Source: MFD01213-c1 sp963704405
GTDB taxonomy: Bacteria > Planctomycetota > Phycisphaerae > Tepidisphaerales > Tepidisphaeraceae
Direction of reading: 5' to 3'
DNA: 64,000 bases
Assembly: GCA_963704405.1 (NCBI GenBank)
Contig: OY969903.1
Location: forward strand, 992,001-1,056,000
Made by a program: the position numbers and the translations under genes. This document shows positions 56,065-64,000 of this stretch, in pieces. A model generated the notes under the pieces. It was not told the DNA's origin, did no database searches, and saw only the letters and a program-made list of their open reading frames with translations. Each line of letters starts with the position of its first letter. The stretch's first letter is position 1.

Positions 56065-56757
56065 ATGCGGCAGAGCCTCTTCGAAACTTTGGAAAATCGG
56101 ACTTTGATGTCGGCGACGATCGCAGGCCATGAAACCCACACTGATCCACCGAAGCCGCCGACCCCCCCGACACCGACGCTTACCGTTCCGGCGAAGCCGA
56201 GCGGATTGAATGCTCTTGTCGCAGGCAAAAACGTCACGCTGACATGGGCCGACAATTCGAATAATGAAACAGGTTTTGTCATTCAGCGCATCAAGGCCGG
56301 CACGACCGCTTTTGTTGATGTAGGCACGGTGTCGGCAAATGTGAAGACTTTTACAGACACGACCGCTCCCACCGGTTCGGATTACTACATCGTGCGCGCT
56401 TTTAACACGGCTGGCCGCAGCGAAGGGTCCAATCCGGTCAACATTAATATGACTGAAGTGGTCACGGTCACCGCGCCAAAAACGCTTCGCACCGAGGCCG
56501 GCTCCACGACGCAGATATATGTCACCTGGGCAGGAGACGTGGGCGCCACCGGCGGTTACGTGGTCGAGCGATCGCTTGACGGAAAAACGTGGACTGCGGC
56601 AGGTACAACAGGCGTGGGCGTGCGCGTGTTTGCCGATAAGGGCCTGACGCCGGCGACGAAGTATTTTTATCGCGTGAAGTGCCTCGGTGATGGCGGCCAA
56701 ATTGCAACATCGACCGTCATCATTGGAATGACCAAGAAAACGGACGGCGGCAAATAA
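56065..56757 (+). CDS. Exported protein with LEPR-XLL-type N terminus and two fibronectin type III domains
   Basis: 230 residues. The N terminus MRQSLFETLENRTLMSATI is the planctomycete LEPR-XLL-type motif that marks many surface or secreted proteins. A Pro/Thr linker (PPKPPTPPTPTLTVPAKP) leads to two FN3 domains (about residues 48-130 with LTWADNSNNETGFVIQRI, and about 140-225 with YVTWAGDVGATGGYVVERSL). FN3 modules usually bind carbohydrate or space enzymatic domains. No catalytic domain is seen. AAAGGAAAC lies upstream of the ATG. Confidence 0.85.
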   Translation: MRQSLFETLENRTLMSATIAGHETHTDPPKPPTPPTPTLTVPAKPSGLNALVAGKNVTLTWADNSNNETGFVIQRIKAGTTAFVDVGTVSANVKTFTDTTAPTGSDYYIVRAFNTAGRSEGSNPVNINMTEVVTVTAPKTLRTEAGSTTQIYVTWAGDVGATGGYVVERSLDGKTWTAAGTTGVGVRVFADKGLTPATKYFYRVKCLGDGGQIATSTVIIGMTKKTDGGK

Positions 56758-56804
56758 CGTCGTCGCCGGAGTCGATCAGATCGAAAATATCTTTTTTTTA
56801 AAAA

Positions 56805-56850
56805 AGACGCCGGTGTCGGAGGCTGAATACCTCCGATACCGGCGTTCTCA
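56805..56850 (+). terminator. Hairpin terminator after the FN3 gene
   Basis: A 16-bp stem with one G-T pair (56807-56822 with 56830-56845). The T run is weak on the plus strand (TCTCATATTT) but strong on the minus strand, so it may act in both directions. Confidence 0.7.
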
Positions 56851-57211
56851 TATTTAGTCATGTGTGTAAACGTCGCGGTGCGGAAATCTAACCGTTATGA
56901 TGTCTATTCAATCTTAGCATTCGTTTTTTTTGCAGCGCAAGCTTCATTCAACGATTCTTCATTTCTCCATTCTTCCGGATGCCGCATATTTACGGCTATT
57001 TTCTCAACGAATAATGATGATATAGGTAATTATGCGTGTGCAGATTCCTCTTCGGGCTTGTGACGGAAATATCTGAATGATCGCCACCATCCGTGTTTTT
57101 ACTTTGGGATTGGCGATTTTGTGATCCATCTCTCATCCATCGGCCAGTTTAGGCGATACCCGGCCGGGGGCTATGCCGTCGGCTCGAACTATTCAGGAGC
57201 GACTCATCGCG
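56851..57211. other. Intergenic region upstream of the XylR-like regulator
   Basis: About 360 bases, partly AT-rich, without a supported gene. AGGAGCG lies about 12 bases before the start at 57212. Confidence 0.3.
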
Positions 57212-58378
57212 ATGCAAAAACGCAGCCGCGTGCTGTTGAATTTCAACGTAATTCGCGTTGGGCGGCGAGGTTGTTTTCTCGGCGTCTCGGCCTTTGTTCG
57301 AACTCATGAACCCTGGATCGTTAACTTCCAGAGCATCGTTTCAGGCGTTGAGCTGCATGATCAGATCACCGCGTGGAAGCCCGATGGAATCATCGCTTAC
57401 ATAGACCGGCCTGATATCGCCGAGGCGCTCAGCCAGGCAATCAGCGAGCGCAATACGGCGGTTGTTGATGTTGCCGGCGCATTTGATGTCAAAGGCGCGG
57501 CGGTCGTTAAGAGCGACAGCGCACAGATAGCCCATCGAGCTGCCGACCATCTCCTGGAGCGCGGTTTCCGGCATTTCTCCTATGTCGGAAATACAGTGAT
57601 GGATTTTTCCGAGAAGCGGCAGCAGCATTTCTGCCAATACCTCGCGGACCGCGGCATCACGGTTCAAGTCTTCAATAAACCACCCGAGATTTGTGATCAG
57701 CCGGAATTTGATGATGTGGATCTGGGCCAGTGGCTGCTGAAGCAGCCTCGCCCGCTGGCGGTCTTTGCATGCAACGACCTGCGGGCCCGCAATGTCGTCA
57801 CTGCCTGCCGCGAGCGGGGCATCGCAGTGCCGGAGGAAGTTTCAGTCGTCGGTGTGGACAATGACGAAGCGTTTTGCGAACTGACCGATCCACCGTTGAG
57901 CAGCGTGCAACCCAATTGGCGGCGGCTCGGGCTGATCGCCGCCACCACGCTGAACGAGATGCTCAAAGGCGAAGGGCCGCCGGCTCACCCGATTCTCATC
58001 CCGCCTGTTGGCGTGGTCACCCGGCTTTCAAGCGAAATGCCGGCAATCGATGATCCGGTGGTTGCCCGGGCGATGTATGTCATTCGCCAGAATGCGCTGG
58101 GAGGAATCAATGTTGAAGAACTGCTCGACCATCTCACCGTCTCCCGGGCCACGCTGGAGCGCCGTTTTGCCAAGCGGTTGAATCGATCCCCTAAGGATGA
58201 AATTCTTCGTCTCCGCCTTGCCCGCGCCAAGCAGTTGCTGATTGAAACAGAATACAACCTCGCCACCATCGCGACGATGTGCGGCTTCAAAACGGCAGCC
58301 CACCTGAGCGTAACGTTTAAGTCACATACAAAGCAATCCCCAGGGGAATTTCGCACGCGTTCGAAGATTGATATGTAG
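57212..58378 (+). CDS. XylR-family transcriptional regulator (periplasmic-binding-like domain plus AraC HTH)
   Basis: 388 residues from ATG 57212. Residues 1-270 are a LacI/XylR-type sugar-binding domain (IVNFQSIVSGVELHDQITAW, FACNDLRARNVVTACRERGI, VSVVGVDNDEAFCELTDPPL). Residues 285-385 are two AraC helix-turn-helix motifs (VEELLDHLTVSRATLERRF and LATIATMCGFKTAAHLSVTF). It most likely senses a sugar released from plant polymers and switches nearby hydrolase genes. The inverted repeat at 44985-45024 or sites near the GH genes could be its targets; that is inference. Confidence 0.9.
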   Translation: MQKRSRVLLNFNVIRVGRRGCFLGVSAFVRTHEPWIVNFQSIVSGVELHDQITAWKPDGIIAYIDRPDIAEALSQAISERNTAVVDVAGAFDVKGAAVVKSDSAQIAHRAADHLLERGFRHFSYVGNTVMDFSEKRQQHFCQYLADRGITVQVFNKPPEICDQPEFDDVDLGQWLLKQPRPLAVFACNDLRARNVVTACRERGIAVPEEVSVVGVDNDEAFCELTDPPLSSVQPNWRRLGLIAATTLNEMLKGEGPPAHPILIPPVGVVTRLSSEMPAIDDPVVARAMYVIRQNALGGINVEELLDHLTVSRATLERRFAKRLNRSPKDEILRLRLARAKQLLIETEYNLATIATMCGFKTAAHLSVTFKSHTKQSPGEFRTRSKIDM

Positions 58379-58539
58379 ATTGATACGTAGCATCTTTCGC
58401 TTGATCCATTGTGCTTTCAGAGAGTCGAGACAAAGCACTCCCAAACCCCTTGAGCCTCGTGAACCCCGCGGCCGCCATCATGTTTCTTCGCGGAACGATG
58501 GTGCTATGGCGTCCGTGCTAGTTGAAAATGGCCGCTATT

Positions 58540-60879
58540 TCATGCCCCTTGCCACATCCGCCGATACGCCTGCTCCAGGTTTGCCGTGAATTGCTTCGCG
58601 TTGGTGATCGGCGATTGCCTCATTCTTTCACGCAACGTCGATCGCAGCCGAATCAACCGATCCAGATCGTTCGCCAGCGTGGTCGCAATCTGTACATATT
58701 GTTCAGTGTTTGAAGCGATCAGGTCGCCCAATCCCAGGTGATGCAGCACGGAACTGCCATAGCGATGGGCGAAGATTTCGCCGGCGAGGGTGATTGTCGG
58801 GCATCCCATCCATGCCGCATCGCAAGTCGTTGTGTGGCCGTTGAAGGGGACCGGATCGAGCGCGATATCGATCCGGTTATATCGATCCAGGTATTCCCTG
58901 GGTGGCGCCCGGTGCACGAACTCAATTCGATTCGCCGGCACGTTCTCGGCTTCAAATTCTGCAAGCACGCGAGCCTGCACTTGGCGGCTGCCCGGGATAA
59001 GCAAAATAAACCGCGAGCCTGGCACGCCGGTCAGAATCCGCGACCACAAGGCGATCGTTTCCCCCGTCACCTTTGCAAGATTATTCTGACATCCAAACGT
59101 CACATGATTCGTCGCCAGCGGCGCAACCCCCGGCGCATCCATCGGGGGCGCATAGCAGAAAAACGTCTGCGGCAACCGATACACGCGCTCGGTAAAATAT
59201 CGCTCGCCGCCGGCAGGCGTCGCCTGTTCATCGCTGATGAAGTAATCCACCGCCTTCATGCCCGTTGTTGCCTGATACCCGATATAAGACACCTGGACCG
59301 GTGCAGGCTTCCAGGCCAGCGCCCCGAGCCGGCCTTGTCCGATATGCCCGGTCAGTTCAACGACGATATCAATCTGGTCCTTGCGAATCAGCCGGGCGAG
59401 TTGTTCATCTGAAAGGCACGCCGTGTCGCGCCATTCGTCGGCGCGCTCGCGGATTCGCCGCGTGTCGTCATCCGGCGCGGTCGTATCGGAATAGCAGAAC
59501 ACTTCCACTTCCCACGGCTCATGATTTTCCAGGATGGGCTGGATGAATGACATCACCGCATGGTTGCGAAAGTTTGGCGAGATATATCCGACCCGAAGCC
59601 GCCGCCCTGGCGATCGATCAAACTCCACGGGCGGCAGGGGGGTGATATGGTTCGTATGCCGCCTTCCCCATTCCACATGCTCGGCGTGAATCTCATCCGC
59701 CGTGAACCCGCCCTGGAACAGCATTGCATAGAGCAGATTACCGTGAACCGCAGCATTGGCCGGATCCAGCGCCACCGCGCCGCGATAGGCGACAATCGCT
59801 TCATCAACCCGTCCGCACCACTGCAGCGCCGAACCCAGCGCGGCGTACACTTCCCCCGAACTCGGCGCATATTCCGCCGCTTTGCTCATCGCCGCAATCG
59901 CTTCATCAAACTGATCCAGCCCGCCGAGCGCCCGCCCCAGCCGCAGGAAGATGCCGGCTGTTGGCCGAAGCTTGGCCGCCTGCCGCAGCGCCTCCGCGGC
60001 GGGCGCGAGTTGTCGAAACGCCAGCAGCAGATCGCCCAGGCTCGCCCAGCTTTCGCCAAGGGTGGGATTCAGCTCCACTGCCTGCCGATAGCACACCGCC
60101 GCCTCATTCAATTTATTCTGCCCGCGCAGCGAATCTCCGAGATGGTGATATGCCGGCGCGAGATCAGGCCGCCGCTCGATCGCGCTGCGAAGCACCACCG
60201 CCGCCTCATCCCATCGCCGCTGAAGGTTCAGGACATGACCGAGGTTATTCAGGGCCGCAACCAGATCCGGCTCAATCGCCAATGCCTGCCGATAGCAGGC
60301 TTCTGCTTCCTCCAGTCGTCCTTCCCGCTCCATCGCCAGCCCCAGCGCCCCATGCGCATCGGCGAAATCGGGCCGAATGCGCAGTGCTTCTTTCAGTTGG
60401 TCCAGCGCTTCCTGCTGCCGTCCCAGGCGCGACAGCAGTTCACTGAGCATCACCAGCCAATTTGGATTTGCCTGCCGCTTGATCGCCCATTGAAGGGCAT
60501 GCACGGCTTCGTCAAATTTACCGCTGGCCGCCAGCGCCTGCGCCAGCTCTGCATGAACCATCGGCGGGGTCTGCGGGTTCAACTCAATCGCCTGCCGAAA
60601 ATGCGTGATCGCCTCTTCGGTGTCTCCCCCCGCGCCACACAAGCTTGCCAGATTGATATGAAACAAATCCGCCGCCGGCCGAATTGCAATCGCGCGGCGA
60701 ATCAGTTCCCGCCCCCCAGCCGCATCCCCTCGCTGCGCCCGCAATAGCCCGAGCAGATGCAGCGCATCCGCATCATCCGGCGACGCCGCCAGCAGCGTGC
60801 GATAAAGCTCCTCCGCTTCGGCGAGCCGCCCACCACGATGATGTTGCACGGCCTGTTCCAGCACGAACTGAGCATTCAA
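58540..60879 (-). CDS. TPR protein with SPINDLY/OGT-type glycosyltransferase domain (GT41)
   Basis: 779 residues. Residues 1-390 hold about ten TPR units (EAEELYRTLLAASPDDADAL, EAEACYRQALAIEPDLVAAL, and similar). Residues 395-779 are the GT41-type catalytic region: RLRVGYISPNFRNHAVMSFI, WKPAPVQVSYIGYQATTGMK, TFGCQNNLAKVTGETIALWS and DPVPFNGHTTTCDAAWMGCP. In this family the TPRs present protein or peptide acceptors, and the enzyme adds GlcNAc or fucose to Ser/Thr. Bacterial targets are mostly unknown. The start is a TTG at 60879 after GGAG; no ATG is better placed. It may glycosylate surface or secreted proteins. Confidence 0.88.
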   Translation of the reverse strand: MNAQFVLEQAVQHHRGGRLAEAEELYRTLLAASPDDADALHLLGLLRAQRGDAAGGRELIRRAIAIRPAADLFHINLASLCGAGGDTEEAITHFRQAIELNPQTPPMVHAELAQALAASGKFDEAVHALQWAIKRQANPNWLVMLSELLSRLGRQQEALDQLKEALRIRPDFADAHGALGLAMEREGRLEEAEACYRQALAIEPDLVAALNNLGHVLNLQRRWDEAAVVLRSAIERRPDLAPAYHHLGDSLRGQNKLNEAAVCYRQAVELNPTLGESWASLGDLLLAFRQLAPAAEALRQAAKLRPTAGIFLRLGRALGGLDQFDEAIAAMSKAAEYAPSSGEVYAALGSALQWCGRVDEAIVAYRGAVALDPANAAVHGNLLYAMLFQGGFTADEIHAEHVEWGRRHTNHITPLPPVEFDRSPGRRLRVGYISPNFRNHAVMSFIQPILENHEPWEVEVFCYSDTTAPDDDTRRIRERADEWRDTACLSDEQLARLIRKDQIDIVVELTGHIGQGRLGALAWKPAPVQVSYIGYQATTGMKAVDYFISDEQATPAGGERYFTERVYRLPQTFFCYAPPMDAPGVAPLATNHVTFGCQNNLAKVTGETIALWSRILTGVPGSRFILLIPGSRQVQARVLAEFEAENVPANRIEFVHRAPPREYLDRYNRIDIALDPVPFNGHTTTCDAAWMGCPTITLAGEIFAHRYGSSVLHHLGLGDLIASNTEQYVQIATTLANDLDRLIRLRSTLRERMRQSPITNAKQFTANLEQAYRRMWQGA

Positions 60880-61112
60880 AGCCGATTCTCCAGATAGCTA
60901 TTCATTGTTGCGGCGCTCCTCCGGTTCGGTCTCCCGGACTTTGGCGAGCGTTCTTCCGGTCTGATGAGGCTCAGGGTCGAAGACAGTCGAGCCATATTCC
61001 GCGAGAATGGGACATGCCGGCTGGTGAATTGCAAAATCAATCACCTCAACTGGCTTTTATCCATCCGCTCCGGCATTCTACATTCCAGCCCCGCAACAGG
61101 AAGGAAACGATT

Positions 61113-62921
61113 ATGCACCACCGCTCCGGCGTCACGTCATCAAAGATCATCCTCGGCGCAATTTTAATCGCCATTTTGGCCGCGATCATTCCCCCCATCA
61201 TCGCCCGCTTCACCGCCGAGACGCCGCGCCCCATCGCCGACCTCGGCCGGCCGGCCATTCATGTTGAGTTTGACAAGGTCCGCCCGCGTCTTCCGTACCG
61301 CATGATCTCCTTCCACCGCGGGCGCGGCGACAAACGCCTCATCCGCCTCGCCCACGATCTTGGTTTCAACGGCGTCCAATTCCAGATCGAAGGCTCCACC
61401 GTCGACGGCATCAAGGATTTTGCCAAGCGCGATTCTCAGGAACACCTTGTCGATTTCTGCCACAATCTGGGCATGGAAGTAACCGTCTGGGTCCATGAGA
61501 TGAGCGATCTGCCGCCCGCGTGGATGCCGGATTGGCTCGGACCCGTCACCACCGAAAACCAGCCTCTCTGGAAGCTGCTCGATGACCGGTACGAATGGGT
61601 CCTTCGCGATGCGATTCCCAATGTCGACGGGCTGGCCCTCACGGTTGTCGAAACCCAGGTCCGCGCCACGAATACCCAGGTGATGCTCAAGCTCGCCGCC
61701 CTCTTGCAGGATAAATGTAAGAAATACAACAAGTCGCTGATGGTCCGGACGTTTGTCTGGTTCCCTGAAGAATTTGAGAACGTGATGGCCGCCGTCAATC
61801 AGTTGCCGTCGAACATGGTCATCATGAGCAAGTGTGTGCCGCAGGATTGGAACCTCCGCGGGATGTTCGCCAGTGAAATCGGCAAAGTCGGCGGTCGCCC
61901 GCAGATCATCGAATACGACGTCGCAGGCGAATACTTCCGCCGCAACTTCGTTGCCAACTGCATGCCCGAGCGGCTCAAGGCGCAGTTTGATGCTGAGATG
62001 AAAACCAACATCTCCGGCATCTGCGTGCGCGTCGATCGTGAAGACGACAACGTGCTGAATCAGCCTAACGAGATGAATCTCTGGACGCTGGGCATGTTGG
62101 CCGACGGCGCAACCGATAACCTCGATGAAATCTGGAACGCCTGGGCCAGAAACCGCTTCGGCCCCGCGGCTGCCGACGGCGTTGTCCGCGCGCTCAAGAC
62201 CACGGGTGATGTCGTATCTGAAATGCTCAGCGTCGGCCCATTCAGCTTTGGGGACAATCGCAAATTCCCCCAGATTGGCGACGAAGACATCTTCGGCCAG
62301 CTTCACCAGAACTGGTGGTGGGACGACAGCTACGCCGCCGTCCATATGAAAGGCGAGACCGGCGATCCGGCCTTCACCGCCGAGGTGGCTTCCGCCAAGG
62401 AGCAGGCCAGGCAGCTTGCCGACCAATCTCTTCGCGATCTCGATCTCATCCGGGACCAGCTCGCTCCGCAGGATTATTCGATCCTGAAAACCCGCCTGCT
62501 TTCCAACCGGGTGCAGCTCGGCTTCCGCGCGCCGATGGTCATGGCCGTGCTGCACTATCGACGCATGATGAACGCCCCCACCCCCGCCGATCGCCAGGCG
62601 GCGGACATCGCATTGCAAAAAGATCTCACCGCTGTTCGCCAGGCCGGCAGCACCATCTACGCCGCGCCAAAACAAATCACGTGGCTGGGCCAAAATTGGT
62701 CGGTCGACGCCCCCGACGATTATTCCCGCGACGCCATCAACGCCTGGGCGTATCAAATGGACCAGCTCCGCCAGGGCATCGACCCCCGTCCCATGACGCC
62801 GCGCCAGCGCGCCTTCGCCAAATTGCGATTGGATGGCGCTGCGGCAGACGGCGTCCCTCCGAAATCCCTCGGCCCCACCAACGGCGGTGGCCCGCCCGTC
62901 GGATACGAAGACCACAAGTGA
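61113..62921 (+). CDS. Membrane-anchored or secreted TIM-barrel-like putative glycoside hydrolase
   Basis: 602 residues from ATG 61113 with AGGAAGGAAAC upstream. An N-terminal helix (IILGAILIAILAAIIPPIIA) serves as a signal or anchor. The body shows repeated beta-strand and helix units (GFNGVQFQIEGSTVDGIKDF, EVTVWVHEMSDLPPAWMPDW, VDGLALTVVETQ, SGICVRVDREDDNVLNQPNE). The last part, EMNLWTLGMLADGATDNLDE, recalls GH67-like alpha-glucuronidase barrels. Acidic residues in VHEMSD, VVETQ and VDREDD are candidates for catalysis. I do not recognise a specific family. It lies next to a GH35 enzyme, which supports a role in glycan use. Confidence 0.6.
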   Translation: MHHRSGVTSSKIILGAILIAILAAIIPPIIARFTAETPRPIADLGRPAIHVEFDKVRPRLPYRMISFHRGRGDKRLIRLAHDLGFNGVQFQIEGSTVDGIKDFAKRDSQEHLVDFCHNLGMEVTVWVHEMSDLPPAWMPDWLGPVTTENQPLWKLLDDRYEWVLRDAIPNVDGLALTVVETQVRATNTQVMLKLAALLQDKCKKYNKSLMVRTFVWFPEEFENVMAAVNQLPSNMVIMSKCVPQDWNLRGMFASEIGKVGGRPQIIEYDVAGEYFRRNFVANCMPERLKAQFDAEMKTNISGICVRVDREDDNVLNQPNEMNLWTLGMLADGATDNLDEIWNAWARNRFGPAAADGVVRALKTTGDVVSEMLSVGPFSFGDNRKFPQIGDEDIFGQLHQNWWWDDSYAAVHMKGETGDPAFTAEVASAKEQARQLADQSLRDLDLIRDQLAPQDYSILKTRLLSNRVQLGFRAPMVMAVLHYRRMMNAPTPADRQAADIALQKDLTAVRQAGSTIYAAPKQITWLGQNWSVDAPDDYSRDAINAWAYQMDQLRQGIDPRPMTPRQRAFAKLRLDGAAADGVPPKSLGPTNGGGPPVGYEDHK

Positions 62922-62981
62922 ATAATCAGCAGCGGAATATTTCCGCTCAGTCACGTTGTGAAGGAGCTGCCCAAATCGCAA

Positions 62982-64000
62982 TCATTCCGGCGTAACGCTT
63001 TTATTTGCTTCCTCTCCCCCGGGGAACTTCACCGCCGGCTCGACAATCAACTGCGTCGCCCCCTTCACCGTTGCATTCTTCGGTGTCTGGTTGAGCTCCA
63101 GAATCACAATCTCATTCTCCCCCTTCTTCTCCCAAACGCTCGGCAGATAAAGCGAGCGGCAAGCCCCCACATCCCAATACCGCCCTAAATTGTGCCCATT
63201 CACCCACACCACGCCAAAACCCCAATTCCGCATGTCGATATACGTCTCGCCAAGCTCGCGGAGATTAAACGTCCCCCGGTGAAACGCAGGCCCGCCCCCC
63301 TTCGGCGCACTCGACGGCAGTTGCGCCGGACTCTCCAGCGGCAGAGAAAAAATCTCCCAACCCTGCACCTTCTGCCCGTTCAACGTCGGGTCTTCATTTA
63401 ATCCCTTGCGGCTGATGGACTGAATAATCCCCACGCTGTTCCGCCCGAGGTTGTAGACCAATATATCCAGCGTGCATGCCCCTGCATGATTCAACGCCAT
63501 CTTAAACGTCTGCGCCCCATACCCCGCAAACGCCCGACCAACCGGCTGCCCGTCAATCATCACAATCGAATAATCCAGCGCCTTCCCAAGATTCAGCTCC
63601 CCCTTGATCCCCTGGGGGAATTTTTTGCGATACAGAATAAACCCATATGACTGATCGATGTCTTCCATCGTCAGCACATCATCCGATGTCACCGACTTCG
63701 CCGGCAGCGCATCCAGCAGCGCGCACTGCCGCAAAAGGTTGACTGTTGGCAATTCAATAATCGCCGGATCAGCCGGAATCGGCGGCGGATCCACATGCAG
63801 CGCTTTCGTAAACAAATCCCGCAGCGCCCTGAACTTCGGCGTCACCCGTCCGAGTTCATCGACCGGCGCGTCGTAGTCGTATGTGGTTTGCACGGGCTGC
63901 CAGCCTTTGGCGCCGTTGGAGTATCCGAAGTTGGTCCCCCCGTCGAACATATAGTAGCACCATGAGAGGTGCCGCTTGAGCAGCCACTGCGTGTCCTGCA
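62982..64000 (-). CDS. Beta-galactosidase GH35 (C-terminal part, continues past the window end)
   Basis: The frame stays open to base 64000 and reads WLLKRHLSWCYYMFDGGTNFGYSNGAKGWQ, described as the GH35 TWWGGTNFG-equivalent region (about the first 30 residues visible). Beta-sandwich domains follow, containing RGTFNLRELGETYIDMRNWG, VVWVNGHNLGRYWDVGACRS and LPSVWEKKGENEIVILEL, typical of family 35. The N-terminal catalytic half lies outside. It removes terminal beta-galactose, for example from pectin side chains. The stop is at 62982-62984. It is convergent with the putative hydrolase next door. Confidence 0.9.
   Translation of the reverse strand, partial: QDTQWLLKRHLSWCYYMFDGGTNFGYSNGAKGWQPVQTTYDYDAPVDELGRVTPKFRALRDLFTKALHVDPPPIPADPAIIELPTVNLLRQCALLDALPAKSVTSDDVLTMEDIDQSYGFILYRKKFPQGIKGELNLGKALDYSIVMIDGQPVGRAFAGYGAQTFKMALNHAGACTLDILVYNLGRNSVGIIQSISRKGLNEDPTLNGQKVQGWEIFSLPLESPAQLPSSAPKGGGPAFHRGTFNLRELGETYIDMRNWGFGVVWVNGHNLGRYWDVGACRSLYLPSVWEKKGENEIVILELNQTPKNATVKGATQLIVEPAVKFPGGEEANKSVTPE

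Noticed and set aside
61164..62981. 605-residue open frame on the minus strand
   Set aside because: Antisense to the putative hydrolase at 61113-62921, which has a signal helix and a ribosome site; the antisense frame has neither.

Overview
The window looks like chromosomal DNA of a soil- or plant-polymer-associated planctomycete, probably a member of the class Phycisphaerae. This is inferred from gene content, not from a marker gene. The pointers are three exported proteins with the planctomycete LEPR-XLL-type N-terminal motif (LEALELRVLFS, FETCENRILFA, FETLENRTLMS), an ECF sigma factor coupled to a FecR-type anti-sigma protein, a TPR/SPINDLY-type glycosyltransferase, a XylR-like regulator and many polysaccharide-degrading enzymes. 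Coding density is moderate and many antisense frames are open.

Layout. 0-6.4 kb: subtilase with C-terminal repeats, rhomboid protease, aconitase-superfamily large subunit (LeuC-like), HIT protein. 6.4-8.0 kb: an IS4/Tn5-like insertion sequence inside a palindromic repeat. 8-16 kb: a very large protein that I assign to PPi-dependent PEP carboxykinase, AI-2E-type permease, GmhA, PEGA lipoprotein, Wzx-like flippase. 16-18.7 kb: a lone nuoA, a TPR membrane protein and tRNA-Asn(GTT). 18.7-20.8 kb: an AbiE toxin-antitoxin island bounded by 55-bp direct repeats derived from the 3' end of marC. 20.7-31.9 kb: marC, HIT, parA, a 21-residue lysine-rich peptide gene, asnB, nadA, porin, ECF sigma and partner, GH29 fucosidase. 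32-39 kb: SDR, esterase, and a phosphate uptake locus pstS-pstC-pstA with a Pho-box-like array but no pstB in view. 39-45 kb: YkgJ, DUF421, class-III aminotransferase, FecR/ECF pair. 45-48 kb: rhamnogalacturonan lyase plus rhamnogalacturonan acetylesterase. 48.5-54.5 kb: squalene-hopene cyclase, second flippase, lipoprotein, glycine-zipper protein, YpdA-like reductase. 54.6-64 kb: long hairpin repeat, DNA methyltransferase, FN3 protein, XylR regulator, SPINDLY protein, a putative glycoside hydrolase and a truncated GH35 beta-galactosidase.

Functional themes are plant cell-wall degradation (PL4, CE12, GH29, GH35), hopanoid synthesis (squalene-hopene cyclase and possibly an HpnO-like aminotransferase), phosphate acquisition and cell-envelope polysaccharide export.

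Caution for the reader: at least eleven genes carry one or more single-base frameshifts, several of them in short homopolymers, in otherwise well-conserved sequences. This is most simply read as residual indel errors of a long-read or draft assembly. Where the protein can be rejoined I give the span of the whole gene and the position of the break.
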